Part shown: piece by piece, positions 5,106 to 12,574 of the stretch | How the letters are laid out: the number at the start of each line of letters is the position of its first letter | How positions within the stretch are numbered: the stretch's first letter is position 1 | From: Minisyncoccota bacterium | Lineage (GTDB): Bacteria; Patescibacteriota; Microgenomatia; Levybacterales; UBA12049 | Length of the DNA stretch: 16,280 nt | NCBI GenBank assembly: GCA_025449795.1 | Contig: JANWIQ010000035.1 | Coordinates: 1-16,280, forward strand | Direction of reading: 5' to 3' | Made by a program: the position numbers and the translations under genes | Notes under the pieces: generated by a model | The model's database searches: none | The model's input: only the letters and a program-made list of their open reading frames with translations | What the model was told of the DNA's origin: nothing

Positions 5106-7061
5106 ATGGATATTAAGATTTTAGACAGCTGGCTACGGGAGCATTTGGAAACAAATGCCAAGCCAAAGGACATTGCAAAAGCAATGAGCCTTACAAGTGC
5201 ATCAATAGAACGCGTTGAGCCCTATGGCAGTGATTTTGTCTATTCTGCAGAGATAACTACCAATAGAGTAGATATGGCATCCGTATGTGGAGTAGCCCGC
5301 GAAGCTGCAACTGTTTTACCGCACTTTGGATTCTCGGCAAAGGTATTGCCACTCAAGCTTACAGCAGTAAAGAATGAAAACAAAGAGAATGTCCCTCTCA
5401 CGATAAAGGTAGATGAAAAACTAGTAAATAGAATTTGCGGTGTGGTACTTGAAGTAAAAAAAGGAGAATCTCCGCAATTTATCAAAGAGAGATTGGAGGC
5501 AGCAGGTATACGAAGCTTAAACAATCTTATTGATGTAACAAATTATGTCATGCTGGAAATTGGCCATCCAAGTCATGCTTTTGACTATGACAGACTAAAG
5601 CATCATACCCTTATTATTAGGGAATCCAAAAAAGGCGAGACGATAGTGACCTTGGATAAAAAGCAGCATACGCTCCCAGGTGGAGATATTGTGGCAGATA
5701 ATGGGGAAGGGGAGATTGTTGATTTGCTTGGCGTCATGGGCACAGATAATAGTGTTGTAACAGACAAGACCACTCGAATCCTTTTCTTCTTTGATAACAA
5801 TGATCCTTGGAGAATCCGAAAAACCTCAATGGGACTTGCTATTCGTACAGAAGCAGCAGCACTCAATGAAAAAGGTGTAGACCCAGAGCTAGCTTTAGAA
5901 GCATTACAACGAGGCGTTGCTTTATATAAAGAAATAGCAGACGCAAAAATAATTTCAGACGTAGTAGATATCTATCCACACAAACCAGCAGTACATATAA
6001 TAAAAGTAACAAGTGCAACAATGCAACGAATCATTGGGGTAGAGGTACCACTCAAAACGTCTGTCAGTATTCTGGAATCTTTAGGATTTGCCACCAACGC
6101 ATCTGGTGACACTCTTATGGTTACAGTGCCAACATGGCGGGAACGGGACGTGGAAATAGAAGAAGATGTTGTAGAAGAAGTTGCGCGAATTTATGGCTAC
6201 CATAACATCCCAACTGCACTGCCACCATTTACCCAAGCGCTTCCGTACCACCAAAACCAAAATCCCTTTTACTGGGAAACACGCATGAAAGAAGCATTAA
6301 AAGACTGGGGACTTACCGAAGTATATACCTACTCCATGGTATCGGAGACAATGTTTGAAGGACCACTCGAAAACGCAATTACCCTAAAAAATCCCTTAGA
6401 TATGGACCATGTATATTTGCGAAAAACACTTACCCCAAGTCTTTTGCAGGTAATTGCAGAAAATAAATCGTATGATAGCGTACAGATTTTTGAAATTGCA
6501 AATACGTACCATAAAAGAAAAAATGATTTACCTGAAGAAATACGAAAGCTTGGAATCGTATTGAAAGGAAAAAGTGAGACTTTTTATCATGCAAAAGGAT
6601 TGGTTGAGGCAGTAACGGAAGAAATGGGAATACGACATGTTACGTTTAGAGATACAGAAGTGGGGGGCATAGGCGCAAGTGTATATCGAGATAATACACA
6701 CATAGGGGATATCGAAGTCATGGATGAGCAATTAGTAACCATAGAAATAAATTTTGATGAATTACTTGCCCATGCCAACATGAAAAAGACATTCACGCCG
6801 CTTCCTAAATACCCACCAGTAACAGAAGATATCTCCCTTGTTGTAGAAAACAATGTAAAAACAGGAGATATCATGGATGCAGTAAAGAAAACCAATCCCT
6901 TGATAAAGGATGTCGAGCTTTTGGATATTTATGGCAACACCCGCACATTCCACATTGTCTATCTTGACCGGACCAAAAACCTCACCACAGAAGAGGTTGG
7001 GAAAGTTCGAGAAGAAATAATAGATAATCTCTCTAAAAAATTTGCAGCAAAAGTGAAATGA
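5106..7061 (+). CDS. pheT: Phenylalanyl-tRNA synthetase beta subunit, lacking the OB-fold tRNA-binding domain
   Basis: The beta subunit of PheRS carries editing and tRNA-binding functions. It has 651 residues against about 795 in E. coli. The B1 segment (1-45) runs straight into AEITTNRVDMASVCGVARE (48-66), so the EMAP/OB-fold domain usually inserted there is missing. The B3/B4 editing domain covers about 105-275 (NNLIDVTNYVMLEIGHPSHAFD). The B5 DNA-binding-like domain covers about 293-370 (RRIIGVEV-like RIIGVEVP, RERDVEIEEDVVEEVARIYGY in two parts). The catalytic-like core follows, and the FDX-ACB anticodon domain closes the protein (PKYPPVTEDISLVVE). AAGGAAG lies upstream of ATG 5106. It ends at TGA, which is also the centre of a 7-bp palindrome. 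Confidence 0.96.
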   Translation: MDIKILDSWLREHLETNAKPKDIAKAMSLTSASIERVEPYGSDFVYSAEITTNRVDMASVCGVAREAATVLPHFGFSAKVLPLKLTAVKNENKENVPLTIKVDEKLVNRICGVVLEVKKGESPQFIKERLEAAGIRSLNNLIDVTNYVMLEIGHPSHAFDYDRLKHHTLIIRESKKGETIVTLDKKQHTLPGGDIVADNGEGEIVDLLGVMGTDNSVVTDKTTRILFFFDNNDPWRIRKTSMGLAIRTEAAALNEKGVDPELALEALQRGVALYKEIADAKIISDVVDIYPHKPAVHIIKVTSATMQRIIGVEVPLKTSVSILESLGFATNASGDTLMVTVPTWRERDVEIEEDVVEEVARIYGYHNIPTALPPFTQALPYHQNQNPFYWETRMKEALKDWGLTEVYTYSMVSETMFEGPLENAITLKNPLDMDHVYLRKTLTPSLLQVIAENKSYDSVQIFEIANTYHKRKNDLPEEIRKLGIVLKGKSETFYHAKGLVEAVTEEMGIRHVTFRDTEVGGIGASVYRDNTHIGDIEVMDEQLVTIEINFDELLAHANMKKTFTPLPKYPPVTEDISLVVENNVKTGDIMDAVKKTNPLIKDVELLDIYGNTRTFHIVYLDRTKNLTTEEVGKVREEIIDNLSKKFAAKVK

Positions 7062-7072
7062 TTTGTCATTTC
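7055..7072. repeat. Palindrome across the pheT stop codon, followed by a degraded repeat-like tract
   Basis: GAAATGA (7055-7061), loop TTTG, TCATTTC (7066-7072): a perfect 7-bp hairpin containing the pheT TGA. No T-run follows. The next 55 nt to about 7124 are unlike coding sequence, end GCGAAGAATCT, and have no good promoter for the next gene. The pattern TGTCATT...GCGAAGAATCT resembles a common intergenic repeat of environmental bacteria, from memory only. Confidence 0.45.
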
Positions 7073-7132
7073 ATCCTAAGCGCGACCATTCGGTGAATGT
7101 AGCTTGTGGTATTAGCGAAGAATCTATTATTT

Positions 7133-7744
7133 ATGCAATTTATTATTATCCATGGTTCATTTGGAAATCCGCAGGCCAATTGGTTTCCTTGGTTAAAAAC
7201 AGAACTGGAGAAACTTGGACAAGTGGTCTTAGTTCCTACATTTCCTGTTGACTCCTGGGACAGGATTGCACAACTTGGTGAAAATCGTCCCTCAGAAATC
7301 CAAAATTTAGAAAATTGGACAAAGGTTTTTGAAGAAGAAGTGTTACCAAAACTTAAGCGTGATGAACCTATCTGCTTTGTTGGACACTCTCTTGCTTGTA
7401 TTTTTATTCTTCACATGGTCCAAAAGCACAACTTGCAACTTGATAGTGCTATGTTTGTTGCTCCATTTCTAGAACATCTAGGAAGATCTTGGCAAATTGA
7501 CGTGGTAAATAAAAGCTTCTATAAAACAGATTTTGATTTTAAAATATTACAAAGACTTATTCCTTTGTCTTATGCGCTTGATGGCGATACTGACCCATAT
7601 GTACCAGCAGAAAAGTTTGAGAATTTTGTACACGCAATGAAGTCAGAAAAAATAGTTGTAGAAGGCGGACAACACCTAAATGATGAGGCAGGCTTTACAG
7701 AATTTCCACTCCTACTGGACCTCTGCAAAACAATAATTGACTAA
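7133..7744 (+). CDS. RBBP9/YdeN-like alpha/beta serine hydrolase
   Basis: This 203-residue protein is of the small serine-hydrolase family related to RBBP9 and YdeN; the natural substrate is unknown. The first beta strand and oxyanion region read FIIIHGSFGNP (3-13). The nucleophile is S85 in VGHSLACIF. The acid is probably D154 in GDTDPYVP and the catalytic histidine is H181 in GGQHLND. ATG 7133 is preferred because family members begin with the HG-containing strand within the first ten residues. A GTG at 7106 would add nine residues (MVLAKNLLF) and cannot be excluded. There is no signal peptide, so it is cytoplasmic. It lies 71 nt after pheT and may be read from that operon; a TATTAT at 7125-7130 is too close to the ATG to act as its -10 box. 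Confidence 0.85.
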   Translation: MQFIIIHGSFGNPQANWFPWLKTELEKLGQVVLVPTFPVDSWDRIAQLGENRPSEIQNLENWTKVFEEEVLPKLKRDEPICFVGHSLACIFILHMVQKHNLQLDSAMFVAPFLEHLGRSWQIDVVNKSFYKTDFDFKILQRLIPLSYALDGDTDPYVPAEKFENFVHAMKSEKIVVEGGQHLNDEAGFTEFPLLLDLCKTIID

Positions 7745-7771
7745 ATTCTTTTACATCAAACAGCATCAAAG

Positions 7772-7814
7772 TTAGCCTTCCACCCCAAGGGTGGATTGAA
7801 TTGACACCTGCGGA
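7772..7814 (-). repeat. REP-like element, left copy
   Basis: Read on the minus strand it starts TCCGCAGGTG and contains ATCCACCC-TT-GGGGTGGA. The centre on the plus strand is TCCACCC-CAA-GGGTGGA, a 7-bp hairpin with a 3-nt loop. It may also act as a terminator for the hydrolase transcript, although no T-run follows. Confidence 0.75.
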
Positions 7815-7829
7815 TTTTTCTGTCTTACT
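7801..7829 (+). promoter_or_regulatory. Possible promoter of the RAYT gene, inside its REP-like element
   Basis: TTGACA (7801-7806) lies in the spacer part of the left REP-like copy. After 17 nt comes CTTACT (7824-7829), a poor -10 box, ending 6 nt before ATG 7836. The geometry matches the other leaderless promoters here, but the -10 match is weak. Confidence 0.35.
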
Positions 7830-7835
7830 CAAGAT

Positions 7836-8483
7836 ATGCCTTCTCGAAAGATCCCATTTGTGAACAATGAGTATTACCACGTATTTAATCGTGGTGTAGC
7901 AAAAATGCCAATATTTCTTAGTGTTCATGATTTTAAACGATTTCTTAGGACAATGCAGTACTATATGATAGAGGGACCAAAGCCAAAGCTTTCATCTTTT
8001 TTATCTTCTTCTTTTACTACTAATAACAGTAATAAAATCATTGCTATTAACTGCTATTGCCTTATGCCCAACCATTTTCATTTCCTTGTACAGCAGGTAA
8101 GGGAAAGTGGAATTACAGAATTTATTAGCAAAATTAGTAATAGTTACACAAAATATTTTAATGTTAAATATAAAAGAGTAGGACCTTTGCTACAAGGAGA
8201 ATTCCAAGCAGTTCATATAGAATCAAATGAACAATTACTTCATGTAAGTCGGTATATTCATCTCAATCCAACAGTAAATTTTATTGCTAAAAATTTAGAA
8301 GATTATCTTTGGTCTTCATATCATGAATATGTTAATGGAAATTATAATGGGTTTTGTTTGAAGAAAGATATTTTAGATCAATTTACTTCAAAAGATGCAT
8401 ATAAGCAGTTTCTTCTCGATCAAGAAGAATATGGCAAAACCTTAGAAGCAATAAAGCACCAGTTAATTGATCTTGAAGAATAG
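7836..8483 (+). CDS. REP-associated tyrosine transposase (RAYT, Y1/HUH family)
   Basis: This is a 215-residue single-strand endonuclease of the IS200/IS605-related TnpA_REP (RAYT) group, which acts on REP palindromes. The N-terminus has the family signature EYYHVFNRGV (12-21). The metal-binding HUH motif is MPNHFHFL (77-84; H80 and H82). The catalytic tyrosine is probably Y104 in SNSYTKYFN, followed by GPLLQGEFQAVHI and SRYIHLNPT, both typical. It is full length with all key residues, so it may be active. It is flanked by inverted copies of its presumed substrate, and a third copy lies after recG. Its AT-rich, asparagine- and lysine-rich coding is close to that of its neighbours, giving no sign of very recent import. 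RAYTs are usually single-copy, domesticated genes rather than free insertion sequences. Confidence 0.92.
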   Translation: MPSRKIPFVNNEYYHVFNRGVAKMPIFLSVHDFKRFLRTMQYYMIEGPKPKLSSFLSSSFTTNNSNKIIAINCYCLMPNHFHFLVQQVRESGITEFISKISNSYTKYFNVKYKRVGPLLQGEFQAVHIESNEQLLHVSRYIHLNPTVNFIAKNLEDYLWSSYHEYVNGNYNGFCLKKDILDQFTSKDAYKQFLLDQEEYGKTLEAIKHQLIDLEE

Positions 8484-8486
8484 ATT

Positions 8487-8529
8487 TCCGTAGGTGCGTG
8501 CCTAATCCACCCCCGGGGTGGAAGCTTAA
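8487..8529 (+). repeat. REP-like element, right copy
   Basis: It starts TCCGTAGGTG, with the GTAG tetranucleotide typical of REP 5' ends. It has a small AGG...CCT hairpin and then TCCACCCC-C-GGGGTGGA (8-bp arms). It lies between the convergent RAYT and penicillin-binding-protein genes, where it could also stop transcription from either side. Confidence 0.78.
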
Positions 8530-8566
8530 AGTTGATATAGTTACTTATAAGATTAATGCTTAAACC

Positions 8567-10960
8567 TTAGTGCGGGGTTGGAGTAGGAGTTGGCGAATTA
8601 TTATTTTGCCCCAACTGTTTGAGCAAATCATCCGGCGGATACCATTGGTAATCTGCCGCAGAATGTGCTGTTTTTATCCATGCATCTATCCCTGCCTGCC
8701 ACCTGTTTTGCCCATCAGTACTTACCGGGTCATCTTCCCGCACAATATAATACACTTTTCCATCCTTCTGTTGGATCACGGGAGAGGGAGCAGTTGGCTC
8801 AGTACCCTTAATAAAGTATTCTGACCTCGTTGGCATGCCTGCTGTTGGCAGGCCACCAAAAAGCGCATCCACTTGCATGGCAGTGACATCAGATGGCGGG
8901 TGCTGAAGCCACGTATCATCTGGCTTACCCTTCAAGACAAAACTCATAATTTTATTCCATATGGGGGCAGCACCAGTAATACCGGACGCCACATTGCTCA
9001 TGGGCTGTCCGTCATTATTTCCTACCCAAACCCCCACAACATACGAGGGCGTAAATCCAACTGTCCAGTTATCCTTAAAACTATCGGTAGTACCTGTCTT
9101 CACACTTACGGTCTTGCCAGCAACGACAAGCGAAGAATAAGCACCAAAATCAAGAAGCCGTGCATTATTATCGGAAAGAATATGGGAAATAATAAAGACC
9201 GCATTTGCCGGCGCAACTTGTGTCCCTTGCGCTTGTGGCTCTTGGTACAAGGTATTTCCCTTGCTATCGATTACTTTTTTTATAAATACCGGGTTATATT
9301 TTATGCCACCGGTTGCAAGAGTACCGTAGGCAGTCGTCTCATCCAAAAGAGTTGTCTCGCGTCCTCCCAAGACCAAAGAAAGCCCAACACTTTTTAAATT
9401 GGCGTCTGTTGGCTGCCAATTGGATATACCCAAATTGTAGGCATTCGTCATAAAATCTTTTATGCCAACGCGTGCAAGCATTTTTACCGCAGGAATATTT
9501 AAGGAGTTTCCAAGCGCAAAACGAAGCTGCACAGGCCCATTAAATTTCCCATTGTAATTGACCGGGGTGTAGGTAGGAGTAGCAGGGTCTCCTGTTGGAA
9601 AGTCTGTTTTTACATCCATCACCTCGGATGCCGCGGTATATCCTTTCTCCAGTGCAGTCATATAAAGAATTGGCTTCAGGGAAGAGCCAGGCTGTCTGCT
9701 TGCCATTGCATCGTTGTATTGTCCGTCTATTGCTTTATTAAAGTAGTCCGCATTCCCCACCATTGCCAATATTTCGCCTGTTTTTGGATCCCGTACAATT
9801 GCTGCCGCATTGTGAATATTGTCCGGCTTTACATCCGCAGCAACTTCTTTTGTTACCGTATCTTCTGCATATTTTTCTATGCTGTAGTCAAGGGTTGTAT
9901 AAATTTGTAATCCACCATTTTCTACCATTTGCTCACCAAATTGCGCTGCGGCAAGTTGTTTGACATACAAAACAAACCATGGGGCTTTAATATCGGCATT
10001 TTGCGCACTTGAAAAAGAAAAGTTTTGTACTTCTTTCTGTGCATTGTCTGCTGCTTTTTGCGTTATGTAATTTTGATCCGCCATTGCCTGCAGCACCACT
10101 TGACTACGCGCAAGGTAATATTTTTGGCCATTGTAGGGATTATACGCTGTGGGACTTTGAGGAAGCCCTGCAATAAATGCGCTTTGTGCCAAATCCAGAT
10201 CTTTTACATGCTTGCCAAAATAATATTCTGCTGCCGCCTCAACGCCGGTGGTTGCACCACCATAGCCAACATCATTGAGATACATTTCCAGAATCTGGTT
10301 TTTGGAATATTTTCTATCCACTTGAATAGATAACATAAGCTCTTTTATTTTTCTAGTGATGGTTTGTTCTTGCGTGAGCAGCACATTTTTTACCAACTGT
10401 TGGGTAAGGGTAGAGCCTCCTGAAATGCCATGCAGTGTCAGAATACCCAGTAGCGCACGCACATATCCGGTGATAGAGAATCCTTGATTGGAGTAGAAAT
10501 TTTTATCCTCAACAGCAATGGTTGCTTCTTGTACGGTCTTTGGAATATCCGGAAGGTTTACGTAGACGCGATTTTGATTTTGGAAGACAGAGTAGAGGAG
10601 TATCCCGTTTCTGTCATAAATGCGCGTTGATTGGGACAAATCATTGTTGACGAGTTGTCCAGGAGAGGGCAAATCCCGGCCATACCAAAGAAATAATCCA
10701 AATCCCACGACAATAAAGATAACAAGCCCAAAAAATGCGTAGGTGACGATGCGGCTTAATAAAACCACATCAGAAATATACCCACGAGTATGCGGAAAAA
10801 AGAGTTTTTGCAAAACAGCATGAATAAGATTTCCCCACGTATTATGGCGTCTTCTGCTTCTCAAGTCTGACATATCTGTAGTGAGCAAGTCAGGATGATC
10901 TTCTACATGAGGATATTTTGCCCAATCCTCCTTAGGTGTCTCCGAATGTGCTTCATCCAT
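8567..10960 (-). CDS. Class A penicillin-binding protein (peptidoglycan glycosyltransferase/transpeptidase)
   Basis: This 797-residue PBP1A-type enzyme polymerises and cross-links peptidoglycan. A cytoplasmic tail (1-70) is followed by one membrane anchor (about 71-93, VTYAFFGLVIFIVVGFGLFL). The GT51 glycosyltransferase domain (about 110-290) has catalytic E151 in AVEDKNFY and the motifs GGSTLTQQLVKN and RKIKELMLSIQVDRKYSKNQ. The penicillin-binding transpeptidase domain (about 385-675) has S426-x-x-K429 (GSSLKP), S486-L-N488 and K621-T-G623 (VKTGTTD). The C-terminus ends in a Pro-Thr repeat (PTPTPTPH), probably a disordered extracellular tail. Its own promoter lies at 10972-11000, divergent from tyrS. 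It shows that this cell makes its own peptidoglycan. Confidence 0.96.
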   Translation of the reverse strand: MDEAHSETPKEDWAKYPHVEDHPDLLTTDMSDLRSRRRHNTWGNLIHAVLQKLFFPHTRGYISDVVLLSRIVTYAFFGLVIFIVVGFGLFLWYGRDLPSPGQLVNNDLSQSTRIYDRNGILLYSVFQNQNRVYVNLPDIPKTVQEATIAVEDKNFYSNQGFSITGYVRALLGILTLHGISGGSTLTQQLVKNVLLTQEQTITRKIKELMLSIQVDRKYSKNQILEMYLNDVGYGGATTGVEAAAEYYFGKHVKDLDLAQSAFIAGLPQSPTAYNPYNGQKYYLARSQVVLQAMADQNYITQKAADNAQKEVQNFSFSSAQNADIKAPWFVLYVKQLAAAQFGEQMVENGGLQIYTTLDYSIEKYAEDTVTKEVAADVKPDNIHNAAAIVRDPKTGEILAMVGNADYFNKAIDGQYNDAMASRQPGSSLKPILYMTALEKGYTAASEVMDVKTDFPTGDPATPTYTPVNYNGKFNGPVQLRFALGNSLNIPAVKMLARVGIKDFMTNAYNLGISNWQPTDANLKSVGLSLVLGGRETTLLDETTAYGTLATGGIKYNPVFIKKVIDSKGNTLYQEPQAQGTQVAPANAVFIISHILSDNNARLLDFGAYSSLVVAGKTVSVKTGTTDSFKDNWTVGFTPSYVVGVWVGNNDGQPMSNVASGITGAAPIWNKIMSFVLKGKPDDTWLQHPPSDVTAMQVDALFGGLPTAGMPTRSEYFIKGTEPTAPSPVIQQKDGKVYYIVREDDPVSTDGQNRWQAGIDAWIKTAHSAADYQWYPPDDLLKQLGQNNNSPTPTPTPH

Positions 10961-10971
10961 AACCCAAAGTT

Positions 10972-11000
10972 ATTATGTAATATTTCCCCCCAAAAGGCAA
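10972..11000 (-). promoter_or_regulatory. Promoter of the penicillin-binding protein gene
   Basis: On the minus strand TTGCCT (11000-10995) is followed after 17 nt by CATAAT (10977-10972), ending 11 nt before the ATG at 10960. The spacer contains a run of six G's. The predicted untranslated leader is only about 5 nt, with no room for a Shine-Dalgarno sequence. Confidence 0.7.
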
Positions 11001-11006
11001 ATAATA

Positions 11007-11035
11007 TTGTCGCGCAGTCCTACCCATGCTATACT
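11007..11035 (+). promoter_or_regulatory. Promoter of tyrS
   Basis: TTGTCG (11007-11012), 17-nt spacer, TATACT (11030-11035), then 9 nt to ATG 11045. Its -35 box is 6 nt from the -35 box of the divergent penicillin-binding protein promoter, so the two polymerases would compete for one site. Confidence 0.75.
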
Positions 11036-11044
11036 CAAAACGTT

Positions 11045-12304
11045 ATGGATATTTCGACTGATTCGGCAGACTCACAACAAGCAAGCTCACAAGTTACAAT
11101 TGACGAATTACTTACAAGAGGTGTTGCAAATATAATTCCTGGAAAAGAGGAATTACGAAAGCTTTTAGAATCAGACAAGAAGCTTAATATTTATTTAGGT
11201 ATTGACCCAACTGCAACAAAAATCCACTTAGGACATGCCGTTCCTTTGCGAAAACTACAAATGTTTGCAGAATTGGGACACAACGTCACTTTTCTAATTG
11301 GAGATTTTACGGCCCTCATTGGTGACACTTCAGACAAGGATACAGAGCGTCCTGTACTTACTCCTCAAGAAATTCACGAAAACTTTCAAAGCTACAAAAA
11401 ACAAGCAGAAAAAATTGTTGATTTCTCTCTTCCCAACGTAACCGTCGTTCATAATAGCGAATGGCTAAGTAAACTTTCTTTTGAGGAAATAGTGAAGCTT
11501 TGCCAACATTTTAGCACAGGCGATTTTGTCGGCCGGGAGCTTATCCGCAAAAGATTACAAGATAACAAAAGAGTGGGTTTGCATGAATTACTTTACCCTG
11601 TCATGCAAGGCTATGATAGTTATTTTATGGATACAGATATTCAAATTGGCGGTACAGATCAAACCTTCAATATGCAAGCAGGCAGAACCTTGCAGAATGA
11701 TATCCGCAAAAAGGAATCTTTTGTCCTGGCTACAGAATTCCTTATTGGCACAGACGGCAGGAAGATGAGTAAGTCTTGGGGCAATGCCATTTGGCTCACA
11801 GATACTCCTTCTGACATGTACGGGAAGATTATGGCAATTCATGATGATGTCATCGTGGAATACTTCACACTTGCGTCTCATGTTCCTATGGAAAAAATAC
11901 GGGAAGTAGCAACCAGACTTGAAAAAGGCGAGAATCCACGAGACTTAAAGAAAGAACTTGCAAAAGAATTAGTAAAAGAACTTCACAGCGAAACAGCGGC
12001 AGAAGAAGCGGAAGAGATGTTTCAAAAAACCGTGGTTAATAAAGAAGTAAATCCTGAGAGCATTAAAGTTTTTTCTATTAGTAATACACTTGCATCTAAC
12101 GCAACCCTTTCTAGTATATTGATTGAATCAGGAACACTCCCAAGCGCATCAGAGGTTAAAAACGTAATGAATGCAGGAGGAATTTATGTTAACGGGCAGG
12201 CAGCAAAAGATCCAAAAGCACCTTTGGCTAATTATATTGAAAATGATGAGGTATTGATTAGAAAAGGTAAATGGACAAACCTTAAAGTTAAGATAGAAAA
12301 ATAG
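11045..12304 (+). CDS. tyrS: Tyrosyl-tRNA synthetase
   Basis: This class I synthetase charges tRNA-Tyr. The protein has 419 residues. The HIGH motif is HLGH (61-64) in KIHLGHAVPLRKLQ. The tyrosine pocket includes YPVMQGYDS and DIQIGGTDQTFN, and the KMSKS loop is KMSKS (240-244). An S4-like RNA-binding domain closes the protein (about 350-415, with VKNVMNAGGIYVNG). The sequence resembles the TyrZ-like branch more than E. coli TyrS. ATG 11045 is chosen because the TATACT promoter ends 9 nt before it; a longer in-frame extension to 10895 would overlap the penicillin-binding protein gene and both promoters and is unlikely. A membrane miniprotein gene follows 40 nt downstream. Confidence 0.96.
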   Translation: MDISTDSADSQQASSQVTIDELLTRGVANIIPGKEELRKLLESDKKLNIYLGIDPTATKIHLGHAVPLRKLQMFAELGHNVTFLIGDFTALIGDTSDKDTERPVLTPQEIHENFQSYKKQAEKIVDFSLPNVTVVHNSEWLSKLSFEEIVKLCQHFSTGDFVGRELIRKRLQDNKRVGLHELLYPVMQGYDSYFMDTDIQIGGTDQTFNMQAGRTLQNDIRKKESFVLATEFLIGTDGRKMSKSWGNAIWLTDTPSDMYGKIMAIHDDVIVEYFTLASHVPMEKIREVATRLEKGENPRDLKKELAKELVKELHSETAAEEAEEMFQKTVVNKEVNPESIKVFSISNTLASNATLSSILIESGTLPSASEVKNVMNAGGIYVNGQAAKDPKAPLANYIENDEVLIRKGKWTNLKVKIEK

Positions 12305-12344
12305 ACCTTGACGCTTTACGCTTAACGGTTTACGCTTATAAAAG

Positions 12345-12452
12345 ATGGAACTTTTTAGAAAACATCAGTGGATTTGGAAAATAGTTGTCGCTATTGCTTC
12401 TCTCGCGCTAATTGCTGCTGCAATTTTACCGTACCTTTCTCTCCAGCAATAA
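12345..12452 (+). CDS. 35-residue single-pass membrane miniprotein
   Basis: An ATG frame encodes 35 residues. A basic, aromatic start MELFRKHQWIWK is followed by one hydrophobic helix (residues about 13-29, IVVAIASLALIAAAIL) and ends PYLSLQQ. The layout, positive residues before a transmembrane helix, suits an N-in membrane protein. The only ribosome-binding hint is AAAAG just before the ATG. It lies 40 nt after tyrS and is probably on the same transcript. No family is recognised, and a chance frame cannot be fully excluded at this length, although chance frames rarely show such a clean membrane segment. Confidence 0.55.
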   Translation: MELFRKHQWIWKIVVAIASLALIAAAILPYLSLQQ

Positions 12453-12477
12453 ATTCCCAACAATAAACACCACTATA

Positions 12478-12560
12478 CAAATAAGCTCCAATTTTCAAAA
12501 GTTTCAAACATTGGAATTTGTAATTTATTTGTTATTTGGGATTTGGTTCTTGGAATTTTG
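12478..12560. repeat. Long imperfect palindromic AT-rich repeat upstream of recG
   Basis: The gap between the miniprotein and recG is filled by an imperfect palindrome. CAAATAA (12478-12484) is mirrored by TTATTTG (12525-12531), with CCAATTTTC on the left and CATTGGAATTTG on the right. It continues as TTATTTGGGATTTGG and TTGGAATTTTG up to the recG -10 box. The right part shares its TTGGAATTTG-type units with the element inside recG at 13621-13722. Confidence 0.6.
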
Positions 12561-12566
12561 TATAAT
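12561..12566 (+). promoter_or_regulatory. -10 box of recG
   Basis: A perfect TATAAT ends 8 nt before ATG 12575. No convincing -35 box is found at 16-18 nt; the upstream sequence is the right arm of the palindromic repeat. The short distance to the ATG implies a nearly leaderless mRNA. Confidence 0.6.
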
Positions 12567-12574
12567 AAGCATAT

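Larger units (their letters stand above)
7772..8529. mobile_element. RAYT unit: REP-associated transposase gene bounded by inverted REP-like copies
   Basis: A Y1 transposase gene is bracketed by two inverted copies of one 43-nt REP-like sequence: 7772-7814 on the minus strand and 8487-8529 on the plus strand, 31 of 43 positions identical. The right copy starts 4 nt after the stop codon and the left copy ends 21 nt before the start codon. This is the arrangement of RAYT/REP modules (REPtrons) described in other bacteria. No target-site duplication can be recognised, as expected for single-strand Y1 chemistry. Confidence 0.75.

Noticed and set aside
7779..7797. TCCACCC-CAA-GGGTGGA hairpin as an intrinsic terminator of the hydrolase gene
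   Set aside because: No T-run follows. Its sequence is shared with the two other REP-like copies, so it is better explained as part of the repeat.
10895..11044. N-terminal extension of TyrRS by 50 residues
   Set aside because: It would overlap the penicillin-binding protein start and both promoters, and its cysteine-rich sequence is unlike TyrRS.
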